DNA of 64,000 nucleotides from positions 9,677,001 to 9,741,000 of the forward strand of contig CM073593.1 of assembly GCA_037074705.1 (NCBI GenBank). The letters run 5' to 3'. Made by a program: the position numbers and the translations under genes. The notes below the pieces were generated by a model. It saw nothing but the letters and a program-made list of their open reading frames with translations. It searched no databases and was not told the origin of the DNA. The DNA comes from Zhengitettix transpicula (lineage: Eukaryota > Arthropoda > Insecta > Orthoptera > Tetrigidae). Below, one piece after another: positions 44,948-55,230 of this stretch (its first letter is position 1; every line of letters starts with the position of its first letter).

Positions 44948-46410
44948 TTATACAGCGTGTTCGTCCATGTAATCCAGTAGGGTTTTTGAGCCTGGAGGAA
45001 CTTCGTCTGGGTCTGTCATTCCACTTGGGAGTGTAATCGAGTGGGCCTATCCATTGGCAAACGTCCGATGTCACATCCATCATTGATGGAAATGTGTCAA
45101 TTCGTAAGTACTTGCAAGGATGTTAAATTGTCCAGGAAGGTTTTTCTTCGATTTTGCAATAACATCGGATGTTATTGGTGCAGCATCTGAAAGAAATAGA
45201 TTATATATATCCTGACAGAATGAGTGGAAAACGGGGTCTGTTCCACAGCCTGCGTAGGCAATTCCAATCGCGCGCATGGACATATATTTATCTATGTATT
45301 CATGTTCTGGATAACTAAGTTGGGCAACTAGTTTTGCAATGTCTTTGGTTGGTTTTCCAAAATTACATTGGTAAGATAGGATTTCAATCTTACTCGTGTT
45401 ATCAGTGATGATAGATTTAGTTTTGGATAACTTCATGTTCCAGCTGTCTCTTGCGTACACTTCAAGGTATTTTATCAACTGTTCTACTTTGAGTAGGGGC
45501 AGTGAGTTAATCCTGAATTCTAGTCGCCCATAATGAGACGTTAAATATTGAGTATCTCATCATGTGAGCAGCCAAATTCAATTAGTGCGTCTATGATGAC
45601 GTACAGGTTGCAGTAACTATCCAAGTTTTGTGTGTTTAACATACCTGAAGGTAGTCCGGGAAATCGTCTGCGATTTACGTATCCATTTTGACTAAAGAAC
45701 GTCCTATTATTGAACCAGCAGTGGAGAAAATTTAGAAGGTTATGTGATATAGCAAACATTCTATCATCATCAATTCCTTGATATGTAGGATATTCATATG
45801 TAGGAAGGTAACCTTTATTATATACTATTAGTGAGGGTAGAAATATATTGTAGTAACTATTTGTTATTTGCCTTGGAATAGAGTGGTCGAAACTTGACCA
45901 ATCAATGGTAAAGTATGATCTATATCTCTGGGCTAGTAAGTCTAGATACTGATTCGAACCTCGGATTGTTTCGAATCCATACATAATGCAATTTGATGGT
46001 TTACGAACTTGTACCATTAGAGGGAACGTAAATATTGCTTCGATAGTAATGAATAATAATAATAATAAATAATATACGGGTCTTTGCTTGAGTGGGCCAA
46101 TGACATTTGAAATATGATTTCGAGTGTATAGTATAGCGGGATATTTATTGGAGAAGTCGTTGAGTTGCCTAACCATGTCTTTTAGGGTAATCAATCCTGA
46201 CAGGAGAGAGTAAGGTGTACATAAGTGTTTTGTATAGCGGACTATTGTCATGGAGTGGTCTAAGAACGCGTTTATATAATAACCTTTACTGGTTGGTTTA
46301 TCAACATATTCCTCGGGATGATCTTGCGTGTGCGTTAATTTTAAAGGAGTGTCGATTGTGACAACCGGTTCCTGTGTTCAGGGGAGTTTTAGTGCATCAT
46401 GCGGCTATTG
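44948..46410 (-). pseudogene. Endogenous partitivirus-like RNA-dependent RNA polymerase, near full length, broken
   Basis: The - strand carries about 485 codons of a Partitiviridae-type polymerase, the usual length for this family (roughly 470-500). A 278-codon open stretch (46377-45544) has the N-terminal IGPLKQRPVYYLLLLL region, MYGFETIRG, motif A FTIDWSSFDHSIP (aspartates at about 45903 and 45888), the insert YLPTYEYPTYQGID and motif B GLPSGMLNTQNLDSYCN. Motif C reads MGD-stop-NSG (TAG at 45522-45520). The C-terminal part (45478-45080) has KLSTTK-like KLSKTKSIIT, KLVAQLSYPEHEY and RAIGIAYAGCG. It continues to WIGPLDYTPKW and, after a one-base shift, to a natural stop at 44950-44948. Lesions: TGA at 46380-46378, TAA at 45543, the TAG above, a stop cluster near 45490, and frameshifts near 45480, 45083 and 45012. 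It is an inactive fossil. Confidence 0.9.
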
Positions 46411-47108
46411 TAACGATCATTTTAGTTAGGGTTATGAGACCGACCGTGTCAGGGTGGCTTAGAGTTGCTGGGCGACTTGACAACGTGGTCAGTGCTCTAC
46501 AATAATATGCGGTGGTGGATCCTCGCGTCTTGGCCCGAGAACTCCAGATGTGGTTGAGGGTGAGAGCAGGACAGACGACGGACGACAAGACAGAGGTGGC
46601 TTTCCAAGTGATAGCGAAAAGAGAATTGCCATCGCGTCCAGATATACGTGTCTGAGCTATCCGCAAGGGAACCCAGTGTAACATTCCAGCACTGCCACCA
46701 TGTAACATTCCGGCAGTTGGGAATGGGAAGTCCAGATAGATCGTTCACCAACCGGGCTATACCTCCGTTAGCTCACCTGGCTACCGATCTAGAGGATAAA
46801 GGAAGAATTAAGAACAGGAAATGGAAAAGTCGGTAACGTGAGGGTTCGGGTTCAACTAATTGAACCTAGGCGTAGTGGTTGGTGTTTCGCTGCACTTCAG
46901 TCAAATAAGAGTTGATGAAGAATAAAGAGATTTAATAGTCAGAAATAAAATAAAAGGAAGACAAACTGGCGGATAGCACCAGGAGCCACCGACCCGTCTG
47001 GAGGTTGGATCACGACTGCCGTTCCCAAGTAGCTCTGAACAATTCGAAGACTCCTTTCCCCCTCCCTGATGATTTTAAGTCTCCAATGAGAGCTCTTACA
47101 GAGAGGAA

Positions 47109-47208
47109 GATTTCTGCTGCCGAGTGCATTGCTGCATACGGCACCTAAATTGCTGACTTCACTAGACTCGGCTGCGCCCACTTATGTCCGCTATGCGGGA
47201 GAGACGTT
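47109..47208 (+). repeat. ~100-bp tandem repeat, unit 1
   Basis: Runs from GATTTCTGCTGCCG to GAGAGACGTT and is followed immediately by unit 2. Confidence 0.85.
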
Positions 47209-47319
47209 GATTTCTGCTGCCGTGGGTATCGTTACTCACGGGACCTAAAGTGCTGACTTCAATAGACTCAGCGTTCTTACAGCTGCGCCCACTTAGGTCC
47301 GCTATGCGGAAGAGACGTT
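47209..47319 (+). repeat. ~100-bp tandem repeat, unit 2
   Basis: The same GATTTCTGCTGCCG...GCTGACTTCA.TAGACTC...GCTGCGCCCACTTA.GTCC...GAGACGTT layout as unit 1, with about 11 extra bases (TTCTTACAG region). Confidence 0.85.
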
Positions 47320-47630
47320 ATGATAAGATGGCACGTGTAGACTATTATATTACACCAGACTGGTGCGACGTATATTTCAACCCAGGATATATTCCGCCCA
47401 CCTGCCTGACCACGACGGAATGTCGGTCGCCCATAACACCGGAGCAGTCGGGGAAGCCATCGTGACGCGACGTACCGACGTCAAGAAAATTACATTAATA
47501 ATATTATGATAATATAATGAGAAGGAACTCGTAAAATTAAATAATGCAATTTCCTGCCACTAAATGTCAATTCACTGCTAGGTCCAGCTAGCCCCTGGAT
47601 TGAGATATTTAATTTTTTTTAATTCTAACG

Positions 47631-47632
<2 letters not shown>

Positions 47633-47672
<40 letters not shown>
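47633..47672. repeat. (AT)n microsatellite
   Basis: An alternating AT tract with no family L LTR beside it. Confidence 0.95.
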
Positions 47673-47676
<4 letters not shown>

Positions 47677-48261
47677 CAGGAAATAACGTTTATTTTATTC
47701 CCACTATATCCCTACAGTCAACTGCTACCAGTTGATGTGTGGTACACTACAAAGTGTAGGGTAGGTATTTCTTTGAGTCTAGAAACTTGGGTATTAATGA
47801 AATTACTGTTCTTCTTTCTTCTCAACTTAACCTTATAGGTCTTTGTTCGTGGTTAAAGACTGAAAATGTTGCGTGGGTTGTGCCTAAGGGTCTGCAATAA
47901 CTATTGTATTAAGGGTATCATAGTCTCCTTATTCTAGGATGTAATTTAAATCCAGTTTCTGGGTTTTCAGGGGTAGCTGTAACCGAACGACCTTTGTGGT
48001 AGAGAAGAGGAAGCTGTATGATTCCTGGTGCTAGTTTCCATTCTAAGGGTTGTGTAGTATTCAAAAGGCTATCTTTTATGTAGATTCTTTAGGTGTTGCG
48101 ATTGCAGAATTTTGTCATATTATGATTGTAAAGATTTTCGCTTTGAGTCTTCATTTAATTTATTTCGTGCTCTATGGTAGAGTCGTTTAATTTCATCTGA
48201 TTCAAAAGCCTGTTTGATTAATTTTTCTTTGTTCATGCATTTATTTCTATTACGCCATTCA
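47673..48261. other. No supported gene
   Basis: The - strand reads a basic segment RIRNEWRNRNKCMNKEKLIK (about 48270-48211) followed by ESDEIKRLYHRARNKL. It is coherent for about 50 codons but not recognised. It may belong to a Penelope-like or other element. Confidence 0.35.
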
Positions 48262-49060
48262 TTACGAATGCGTGTCATAGTTCGTTGTGATAATCTCTAA
48301 CAGAACTAAATGCAATTTTGTGGCTGGCCTTTTAGGTGAGTGACTTAACGTCTCGTGTATTTTCGTTGAGATGAAGCCGTGCCGTCCTGTGGTGTCCACG
48401 TCCCTTATATACTCTCCGGCCGCCGTCTGGCGCTTGTCACGCGTTGGTTGTGTGCTCCGAGCTGATTGTCCCTCAGTCTTTGGTGATATTGCCATATTTG
48501 GTGTGCTTTCTGGGACGTGGGGAAACTTGTCACATTGTCTGAGTTTAGCTATTATCAGATCCCATGCTTTGCTAAGCTGGAATCCTTGGTCTGGAGCTTG
48601 TTTTAATAGCAATAGCTTCCATTAGAACGTTGTCCCAGTAGTTATTACACTTGTGAAGAACCTTGGTGTCCTCAAATCGAATCTTATATTCCGTATATAG
48701 TAAAAGTTCCGCGACCGTTGCCATGCTTGTGGCAGATATGCCTTTGATATTCAATTTCTCTTTCATCTATAGCTCTTATCGTCTGGCCTATGTAGTTCAA
48801 CCCACATTTGCATGGGATTTCATAGACTCCTGGTGTATTGAGACGTACTTTACCGTTTATGGGCGAAGCAGGTCCTGAATTTAGTTTTCCATCGGAAAAT
48901 TGTCTTATACTTGTTTTTTGTTAGCATTTTACCTATTTTTGCCGTGGTGTTGCAAACAGAAGGAATGAATGCTGTTTTACTTTGCTTGGAATCGCTGGTG
49001 TTAAAAGTCTTTTTCCTATTATGGAAAACACTCTGGTTGTTTAGTTTTTTGAATAACCGA
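48262..49060 (-). pseudogene. Penelope-like element, C-terminal connector and GIY-YIG nuclease, broken
   Basis: From about 48990 down: a connector FIPSVCNTTAKIGKML and KYKTIFRWKTKFRTCF, then GVYEIPCKCGLNYIGQTIRA at about 48840-48780. This is the Cys-GIY-YIG nuclease with GVY...NYIGQT intact. The nuclease tail is TEYKIRFEDTKVLHKCNNYW and DNVLMEAIAIKT (48690-48590), and the element end is FQLSKAWDLIIAKL near 48560. After this a GC-rich 3' segment reads AGEYIRDVDTTGRHGFIS and HETLSHSP. Two frame breaks make it inactive. The polymerase core is missing upstream. Confidence 0.85.
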
Positions 49061-49239
49061 ATTCGTCTATCATATCTTACTGGTTTTTTTTATTAGACAA
49101 AACTTTTATCTTAAGATTATTTGTTGTTACAAAAAATATTAGAGTATATACAATTAAAATCCTGTACATAATTAACCTGGAAACTTGTCACTTAAGTTAA
49201 TCCAGCAATTAACATAATTTTGCAAATTTTTTTTCGTGT

Positions 49240-52002
49240 ATTTTAATTTGGGTGTCTGAGGGGCATACATTGTTGCGTTGTGAGGGTTCGCTGGTGATGT
49301 TGAATTTGATGGGATGGATGGAATGGGTGGGTGGGGTCTGCGGGTATGAGGATGGGGTGGGTTAGGAGGTGCCAGAGTGTTCTGGGGGAAGGATGAGGTC
49401 GATAGGGCGTTTTCTCTTGAGGCGACTTGCGTGTGGGGGTGGGGGAGGGTTGCAATGGAATTGCTGGATCGTGGTGTTAGGATGGTTGAAGGTGATTTTG
49501 ATTAATGAGGTTACAGATTTGGTGATTATTGAGTTGACTTGGCGAAGTTTAATGTTGTGGTGGAATTTCTGAGGTACCAGGGAGAGTTAGTGATGGTACG
49601 AAGGATTATGTTTTGTTTGGTTTGGATTTTGGCTGAATGGGTTTTGGCTGTTGCTCCCCATATGGATGAGGCGTAGGACCAGGTGGGTTGAATTATGGAG
49701 AGATATACTAGGCGTTTTGTGCTGAGGGCGAGTGGGGATTTTCTGTTTAGGAGAGGATATAAAGTTCTGAATTTAAGATTAATTTTATAGAGGAGGTGTT
49801 TAATGTGGGGTTTCCAAGAGAGTTTTGAATCGAAGAGGAGTCCTAGGTAGGTGGTTGTTTAGATATAGGGGGATGTGAGGAGGAGGATTTTTGGATCGTG
49901 TGAATGGGACAGTTATTGACTTGGTGGGATTTATGATGATTCGCCATTGTTTGGACCAATGTTCTAGGTGGCTGAGCGCTGACTGAAGAGGTTGGATGTT
50001 GGAGGTGAGAGAGGAGATTTGGTAGGAGATGGCAATGTCGTCTGCGAAAAAGATTGTGCTTGTGGCGGGATGTTGTGGAATATCGTGGGAGAAGATGTTG
50101 TATAGGAAGGAGGCAATGACGCTTCCTTGGGGGACTCCTGCAGCGATGGGGTGGTTATTTATTTTGATGGAAAAGGTTCTGTTGGAGAAGTAGTTGAGGA
50201 GTATTCTATAATGGGTGTCATTTAAGTAATCTTTGATTTTTGAGAGAAGGGAAGGCTGATGAATTTTGTCGAACGCTTTTTCTATGTCAATAAAAGTGGT
50301 GATACAGGATTTACGTTGTTCGAAGGAGTTGTTTATGAGGTTGGAGAGGGAGTATAATTGATGGCAGCAGGAATGTTTTGGACGAAAACCGTATTGTGTG
50401 TCAGGAACTAGGAAGGAGAGTTGTTTGATTAAATGAGGGAGAAGTAATTTTTAAAATAGTTTGGAGATTGTAGGAAGGAGACTTATTCGTCGGTAATTTT
50501 CAGGGTGGGATTTTGGTTTGTTGGGTTTCGGTAACAAGATTATGGTAGCATGTTTCCATTTGGTTGGGTAGTAGGTGGTTCTGAGAATGGCGTTGAAGAT
50601 ATAGGTGATTAGGATTATTGTTTTTTTGGGAGATGTTTTAGATGGCGGTTGGTGATGTGGTCATGTCCTGGGGAGGCTTTGTTTTTTAGTTTTTTTATTG
50701 CGGTTTTGATTTGGGAAGGGGTGAAAAGTTTAGGGAGGGGGGATAGTTGTAGGGCTGATGGAGTTTTGTTGCTATGGTGTGATTGGTGTAAAAGGAGGAG
50801 TTAGGGGAAAATTGATTAGTTAATATTTGGGCGAATATGTTCGCTTTTTGTGAGGGGGTGGTGTGCCATTGGTTGTATTTTTTAAGTGGGGGAATGTCAG
50901 TTTTCTTTTTGGTCAGATATTTAGTTTTTTGCCATAGTGATTTGTCAGCTGCGTTGAGTTGTTGAAGGTAGTTATAGTGTTTTGAATCGCTGGTGTCTTT
51001 TAGTAGTTTTTGTAGTTGTCTGGTGGCGTCATTGTATTGGCGTTTGACTATGGGGTTTTTGGTATTGCACCATTGTTTTCGCAGAGCTATTTTCTCTTGT
51101 AGTAGGTTTTCAATTTGGTTTTGATGTGGGTTTTTTGGGTGAAGTTTTGAGGCTTTTTGGTGGGAGGCTATAGCGGCAGAGGTGAGGATGATAGATTGTA
51201 AATGATAGGGCTAGGTCTATGTCTGAGGGCGTCTTCAGTGGGATATTGAGGATTGCTAGTTTTTCTATTATTTGAGAGAAGTGGATCCAGTTAGTGAATG
51301 TGTTATTGGGTCTGTGATTGGTGGTATTGGGAGGAAGGGATATATTTAGCTGTGCTATGACTGGTAGGTGATCGGAACTAAGTTCATGGAGTATTTGTGT
51401 GTTGGAAAGGTATGGAGTGGTTTTGTGGCAGATGAAGAAGTCTAGTATGTCTGGTGATTTTAGGCTGTCTGGGTTCGGAAGAATGTATTATTTGGATATG
51501 GAGTTTGGAGAGGATGCAGTTGAGGCCTTTACCTCTGGTATTGGAAGTTCGGGATCCGAAGTTCGGGTGTTTAGCGTTGTAATCTCCTCCTATTATGTAG
51601 GGAGAGACGCAGGAGGAGAGTAGCTTTTTCCAGGTGTCAGATGTGATTTGGTTGGCTGGAGCAGTGTAGAATGAGGAGATGTTAATGAGGACGTTAGTGG
51701 TTGTGTTGAGTGTTATTTGAGTTAGTTGAAGATCTGTGAGTGAGTTGGTTGTGGTTTATAGAACTTTTAATTAGGATAGCAGAGCCGCCTTTTCTGGAGG
51801 AGCTGGGATGGTCGGCTCTGTAGGTTTTATAATTTTGGAAGTTGTAAGGCTGTGTGGGGATGAGTTTGGATTCGGTTAATAGCAGGAGGTCGATGTTGTT
51901 GTTGTTTTTTTGTAGGAAAAGGTTAATTTCGTGGTATTTATTGGTAGCTCCTCGGGCGTTCCAAGTGCATATGGTAAGGTATTGTGGGGGAGGATGCGTC
52001 AC
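49240..52002 (-). pseudogene. Jockey-type LINE ORF2, full span, broken
   Basis: From 52002 down: endonuclease start LTICTWNARGATNKYHEINL, then SKLIPTQ and GGSAILIKSS. The polymerase region gives TTYYPTKWKHATIILLPKPN (about 50580-50520), YRRISLLPTISKLF, AFDKIHQ (about 50270), GVPQGSV (about 50140), and the active site IFFADDIAISYQ (about 50060-50030). Thumb blocks continue to about 49700 and a C-terminal region runs to about 49240. Many single-base breaks are present. The - strand is strongly rich in A and C (the + strand looks G/T-rich), which is unlike its neighbours and makes it easy to delimit. Confidence 0.85.
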
Positions 52003-52208
52003 TTTTGGGTGCCCATTAGCTTGGGGATTATTGTGGCTAGGAATTGGATTAAAGGTGTGATGATGGAGATGAGGTTGTCTATTTTAGAATACAAGGAGAA
52101 GAGTAGGTTATTTTGGTTAGGCGAGTCAGCATTTGTTTGTTGTGGGATTTTTGGGGTGTGAGTGGGGTGAGTTTGTTTGACGATATTGGCATAGGAACGT
52201 ATCTTCAT
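51999..52208 (-). pseudogene. Jockey-type LINE ORF1, C-terminal end
   Basis: 70 codons: SYANIVKQTHPTHTPKIPQQ, a proline/threonine/glutamine linker, then SLYSKIDNLISIITPLIQFL and a stop. Jockey ORF1 proteins (RNA-binding gag-like) end in such a linker plus an amphipathic helix. Its stop overlaps the beginning of ORF2 by a few bases (AAGTGACG). The zinc-knuckle part upstream is missing. Confidence 0.6.
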
Positions 52209-52369
52209 GTAAGTATTTTAAAAAAACCTTGCATTAACTGGCCGATATTTTATATAGTTTACTAAATTCACCACACGTTGTAAGACAAGATTCAGTGGAG
52301 AACTGAAATACTTGGATACGAGTGCTTCTCTACGAATGATGCAATGGGTTCACACTGAATCCGGAAGCT

Positions 52370-52690
52370 TTGCGCCGTCAATCCTCCATAACGGCTGGAC
52401 ATCGAACCGCCAGATTTATCGAGTATCGATTACTTCTTATGCGGAAATGTGAAGGCTATGCAGTTGACTTAATTGAGGCAGCAAGCATGCGCGAAATGCC
52501 TGGCATCTTTGGAATTGTTCGCCAATCTCTACTTCGACGCTACCAAGCATGTACTGGTGGTCGCAATTTTGAGCATTTATTGTAACCATTGCTGGAAAGA
52601 AGCAATTTCTGCGATAATGTTGTAAATTAAAAATGGTTATCTTTTCATGTCTCATTTTGTGTGTTTGTGCCTGAATGCGTCACTTCCGAC
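52370..52690 (+). pseudogene. DUF4817-type DDE transposase, C-terminal end
   Basis: The 72-codon frame ends REMPGIFGIVRQSLLRRYQA-CTGGRNFEHLL-stop (52585). This is the highly conserved C-terminus (TPGIFERVRQS.LRRC.AC...GGRNFEHLL) of a transposase family abundant in insect genomes and annotated as DUF4817/Tc1-mariner-like. The catalytic domain is missing. The 3' flank with TTTATTGTAACCATTGCT is shared with 44325-44345. Confidence 0.65.
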
Positions 52691-52859
52691 CATACATTTC
52701 TATACCAAAAAAAGTATGTTTTAGTAAGCTGTACCACCCCTCCATGACCGTAGAATCGCGCGGAATAATAAATCAAATCCATACTACATAAACGGAATTC
52801 TATAGAAATACTATAGGCCTATATATTTTTGTATCGCAACGGATCGTCAAGGGATATTT

Positions 52860-54162
52860 ACTGTTAGCCTTTGTTACATGTTCACAACATGTGCAAGACT
52901 GCATTCCGGTGTTTCCAACAAAGGTGCTCTGATACCTTCACTTACTTGCATCAATTCCCCGAGAGCTGTATAACAGCTGGTACTCACTTCAAACTCCTTC
53001 TTAATTAAATTTAAACGCTTCAAATTTTGGAACACTTTATCATCCATTACCGACACCCTAGTACCGCTATCTATAATAGAAGGTATTTCGTGATCCTTTA
53101 ACCTCACTAATACCCACGGATCCTCATTACATTTACGAGACTTACTAACAATATTTATGAGTGCAGTAGACGGTCTCTTGCTACCGCCCCTTACAAGTTT
53201 CCCGACTGCCTATTTTGATTAATGTTTAATTTAGGACATCTGTTTCTCACATGTCCTACTCTTTTACATTTATAACAAGTAATGCCATTGTTTATTTTAA
53301 ACTCCCTCCGATGAACACGCTCATTACTAGCTCGAGAAGTCTCCAGACACCCTTGACCAGAACTACGAATAGAAAACCTCTTAAACTCTTCGCGTTGTTC
53401 CTCGGCAAATAATGAGTTAGTCATCTCATCCGCAATTTTCAATAGCTCCTGAAAAGATACAGGCCTTTCGGTGAACCAAAGATGATTTCTCACACAAAGC
53501 TGCAGATTCTGCAGAATTACTTTAATAAGCGAAAAATGCATCAATATTTTATTTCTGAAATCGTCGCGTTACATATTACCTTACTAATTCTTCTTTATAT
53601 CTCTCGGGAATAATTGTACCCACCAAATACTGTTGCAGTTGATCCCAGGTCCATTCTTCCAACCTAGCCTGACCAAAGATTTCTAACGCTCTTCCTGAGA
53701 TCTTTCCCATAATACAACAGATAAACTGTCGGTCGGGCACGAAACGTAAATCATACAACTGAATTAATTTCATCAAAAATTGTAAACAACCCCTCGGATC
53801 TCCTTCCTTCAAATGCGGAATTATTTTAACTAATTCCATTAACATTTTTACATTCGACTTATCAAACATTTCCTTTACCACCGAACTAGCAACAACTTCA
53901 CTTACGCGATAATATTTCCATATGTTTTTGATCTACAGATTCCTTAGAAACTAGATTATTAGATCCTCCAGTAAATTGTTTAGATAATAACTTCATGTCG
54001 TGCCAGGGCTGCATTTATTTCGTCATCTCCTTTCTGCTTCAAATATTCTGACAATTTTTGCAGCAATTCCCGCTTTCACCCTGTCGCATCCTGCCCAGCA
54101 CATCTCAATTCCTGGATCAAGGCCTCCTTCAACAGATCGTACAGCCAATTCATCTTAGACAT
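52860..54162 (-). pseudogene. Gypsy-type gag and protease, broken
   Basis: The start ATG is at 54162-54160, MSKMNWLYDLLKEALIQEL, a SAP-like N-terminus common in insect Gypsy gags. The capsid runs 53881-53576 (HLKEGDPRGCLQFLMKLIQL, EWTWDQLQQYLVG). 53544-53191 includes a zinc knuckle CYKCKRVGHVRNRC. The protease start at 53107-52874 reads IPSIIDSGTRVSVMDDKVF, the D-S-G-T/A active site. A stop falls about 28 codons in and frameshifts lie near 53890, 53560 and 53150. Polymerase and integrase are missing beyond 52860, where a transposase tail begins. Confidence 0.85.
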
Positions 54163-55080
54163 GGCGTCACATGAAACAAAATCAAACATCAAGATTTGTG
54201 TGGATTCGTAAAACAATTTTTTTAAAAAAACCACAACAAAACGCTGACCACATAAACAGTTATAAATGATAAATCCGGAAGGCTACATGTATTTTCAGAA
54301 CATCATAAATAATAAATATTTAATATATTACCATCTCGACTCATATTCATTAGTTCTTATAAACTTTTTCGTTTTAACCACGCTCTCCTACCATTTTTTG
54401 AACTAAATCAACTTCAAATAATATATTTGAGCGAGGGAAAAATTCTAAGGTGAATAATGTGTTTATACATGCAGCGGTCCTTTAAAATAACTTTATAAAT
54501 TCCAACTCTTTACAACACAGTTTTCACCAATAACTCCTCTATTTAACAATCCAATGATCCAAAGATATTCTCCGCATCAAAGTAAAAATATTAATTACTT
54601 TTACATAAAAATATACTTACCATTTTTGTAAACTATAGTTCACAGATAACATTTATCAGCCGACCAACGTCATCATATCTTTGAGCGAGTAGCAGTCTCC
54701 CGCTGTCAACCGAAAAATATTTGTTTCGGTTCAGTGCTTCCGTTAATTCTCATAACCGCAAACAGATTCTTGAACTCGGAGAGTACTTGACTCTATCCGT
54801 ACAGGAAGTCAGGCATAATCAATTGTAAATTGTAAATTGGCTTGTATCAAAATATATAGGACTAATTTCTTCACGTTCTTCAATTTCACTATTTAAATTC
54901 GTTGTCTTTCTCTTGACAACAGCACGCTAGCGTTCATATTGAAACTACCAGTGAACACTGTTCCGTATGACGGGGGAAGTTCTAGAAAAATCTCATTCGG
55001 CATCTGCTTCAAGTTCATACAAATTTAGGGAACCACTTTGTCTAGCTTGTCGTAATTCCATGATTCATATGAAATAAGGA
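54163..55080 (-). other. Leader and possible 5' LTR of the Gypsy element
   Basis: No reading frame. On the - strand a strong splice donor ATGGTAAGTATA lies at about 54624-54613. LTR boundaries could not be fixed. The family L motif (AACCCAGT.GAGACCC) is absent, so this Gypsy need not be the source of the solo LTRs. Confidence 0.35.
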
Positions 55081-55170
55081 GATTTTTCCGTGGCGTTGAG
55101 TCTTAGTCGAGGAGCCGCTGGGCCGGCGCAGTTTGAGACGGCGGGCTTGGGATCGTCAGTCGGCCGGGAG
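55080..55170 (+). promoter_or_regulatory. CpG-rich promoter/5' UTR candidate
   Basis: An abrupt GC- and CpG-rich patch in AT-rich DNA, containing TCAGTC at 55156-55161. This matches the arthropod initiator TCAGT and lies 13 bp before the start codon. There is no TATA box at the usual distance. Confidence 0.4.
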
Positions 55171-55228
55171 ATGCCGCCAAGCGAAGGCCGCGGCGTCGCC
55201 GCGTGGGTGGTGGCCGCCGCGCTCATAG
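55171..55228 (+). CDS. Candidate first coding exon of a host secreted or membrane protein
   Basis: ATG at 55171 in good context (GGGAGATGC, G at -3) opens 19 codons, MPPSEGRGVAAWVVAAALI, plus one base, and then GTAAGC at 55229. A short charged start followed by a hydrophobic core (VAAWVVAAALI) is a typical signal peptide, and ending just after it in phase 1 is common for receptors and secreted proteins. The exon is CpG-rich and sits in a CpG-rich patch, unlike the surrounding transposon DNA. No second exon was recognised in the next 9 kb, so the product is unknown. The - strand frame 55156-55437 is its shadow. Confidence 0.5.
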
Positions 55229-55230
55229 GT

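Larger units (their letters stand above)
46411..47632. other. GC-richer stretch of unknown origin, with a 100-bp tandem duplication
   Basis: Base composition is distinctly less AT-rich than its neighbours. Short frames on both strands (46397-46836, 47250-47465) have no recognisable motif. A weak pol III-like A box (GTTAGCTCACCTGGCTAC, 46767) and GGGTTCAACTA (46849) are noted. It could be the LTR or leader of an unrecognised retroelement. Confidence 0.4.

Noticed and set aside
47673..48261. Basic - strand segment (NEWRNRNKCMNKEKLIKQ region) as a host protein
   Set aside because: Only about 50 codons before stops, in a block of transposon debris. Family not recognised.
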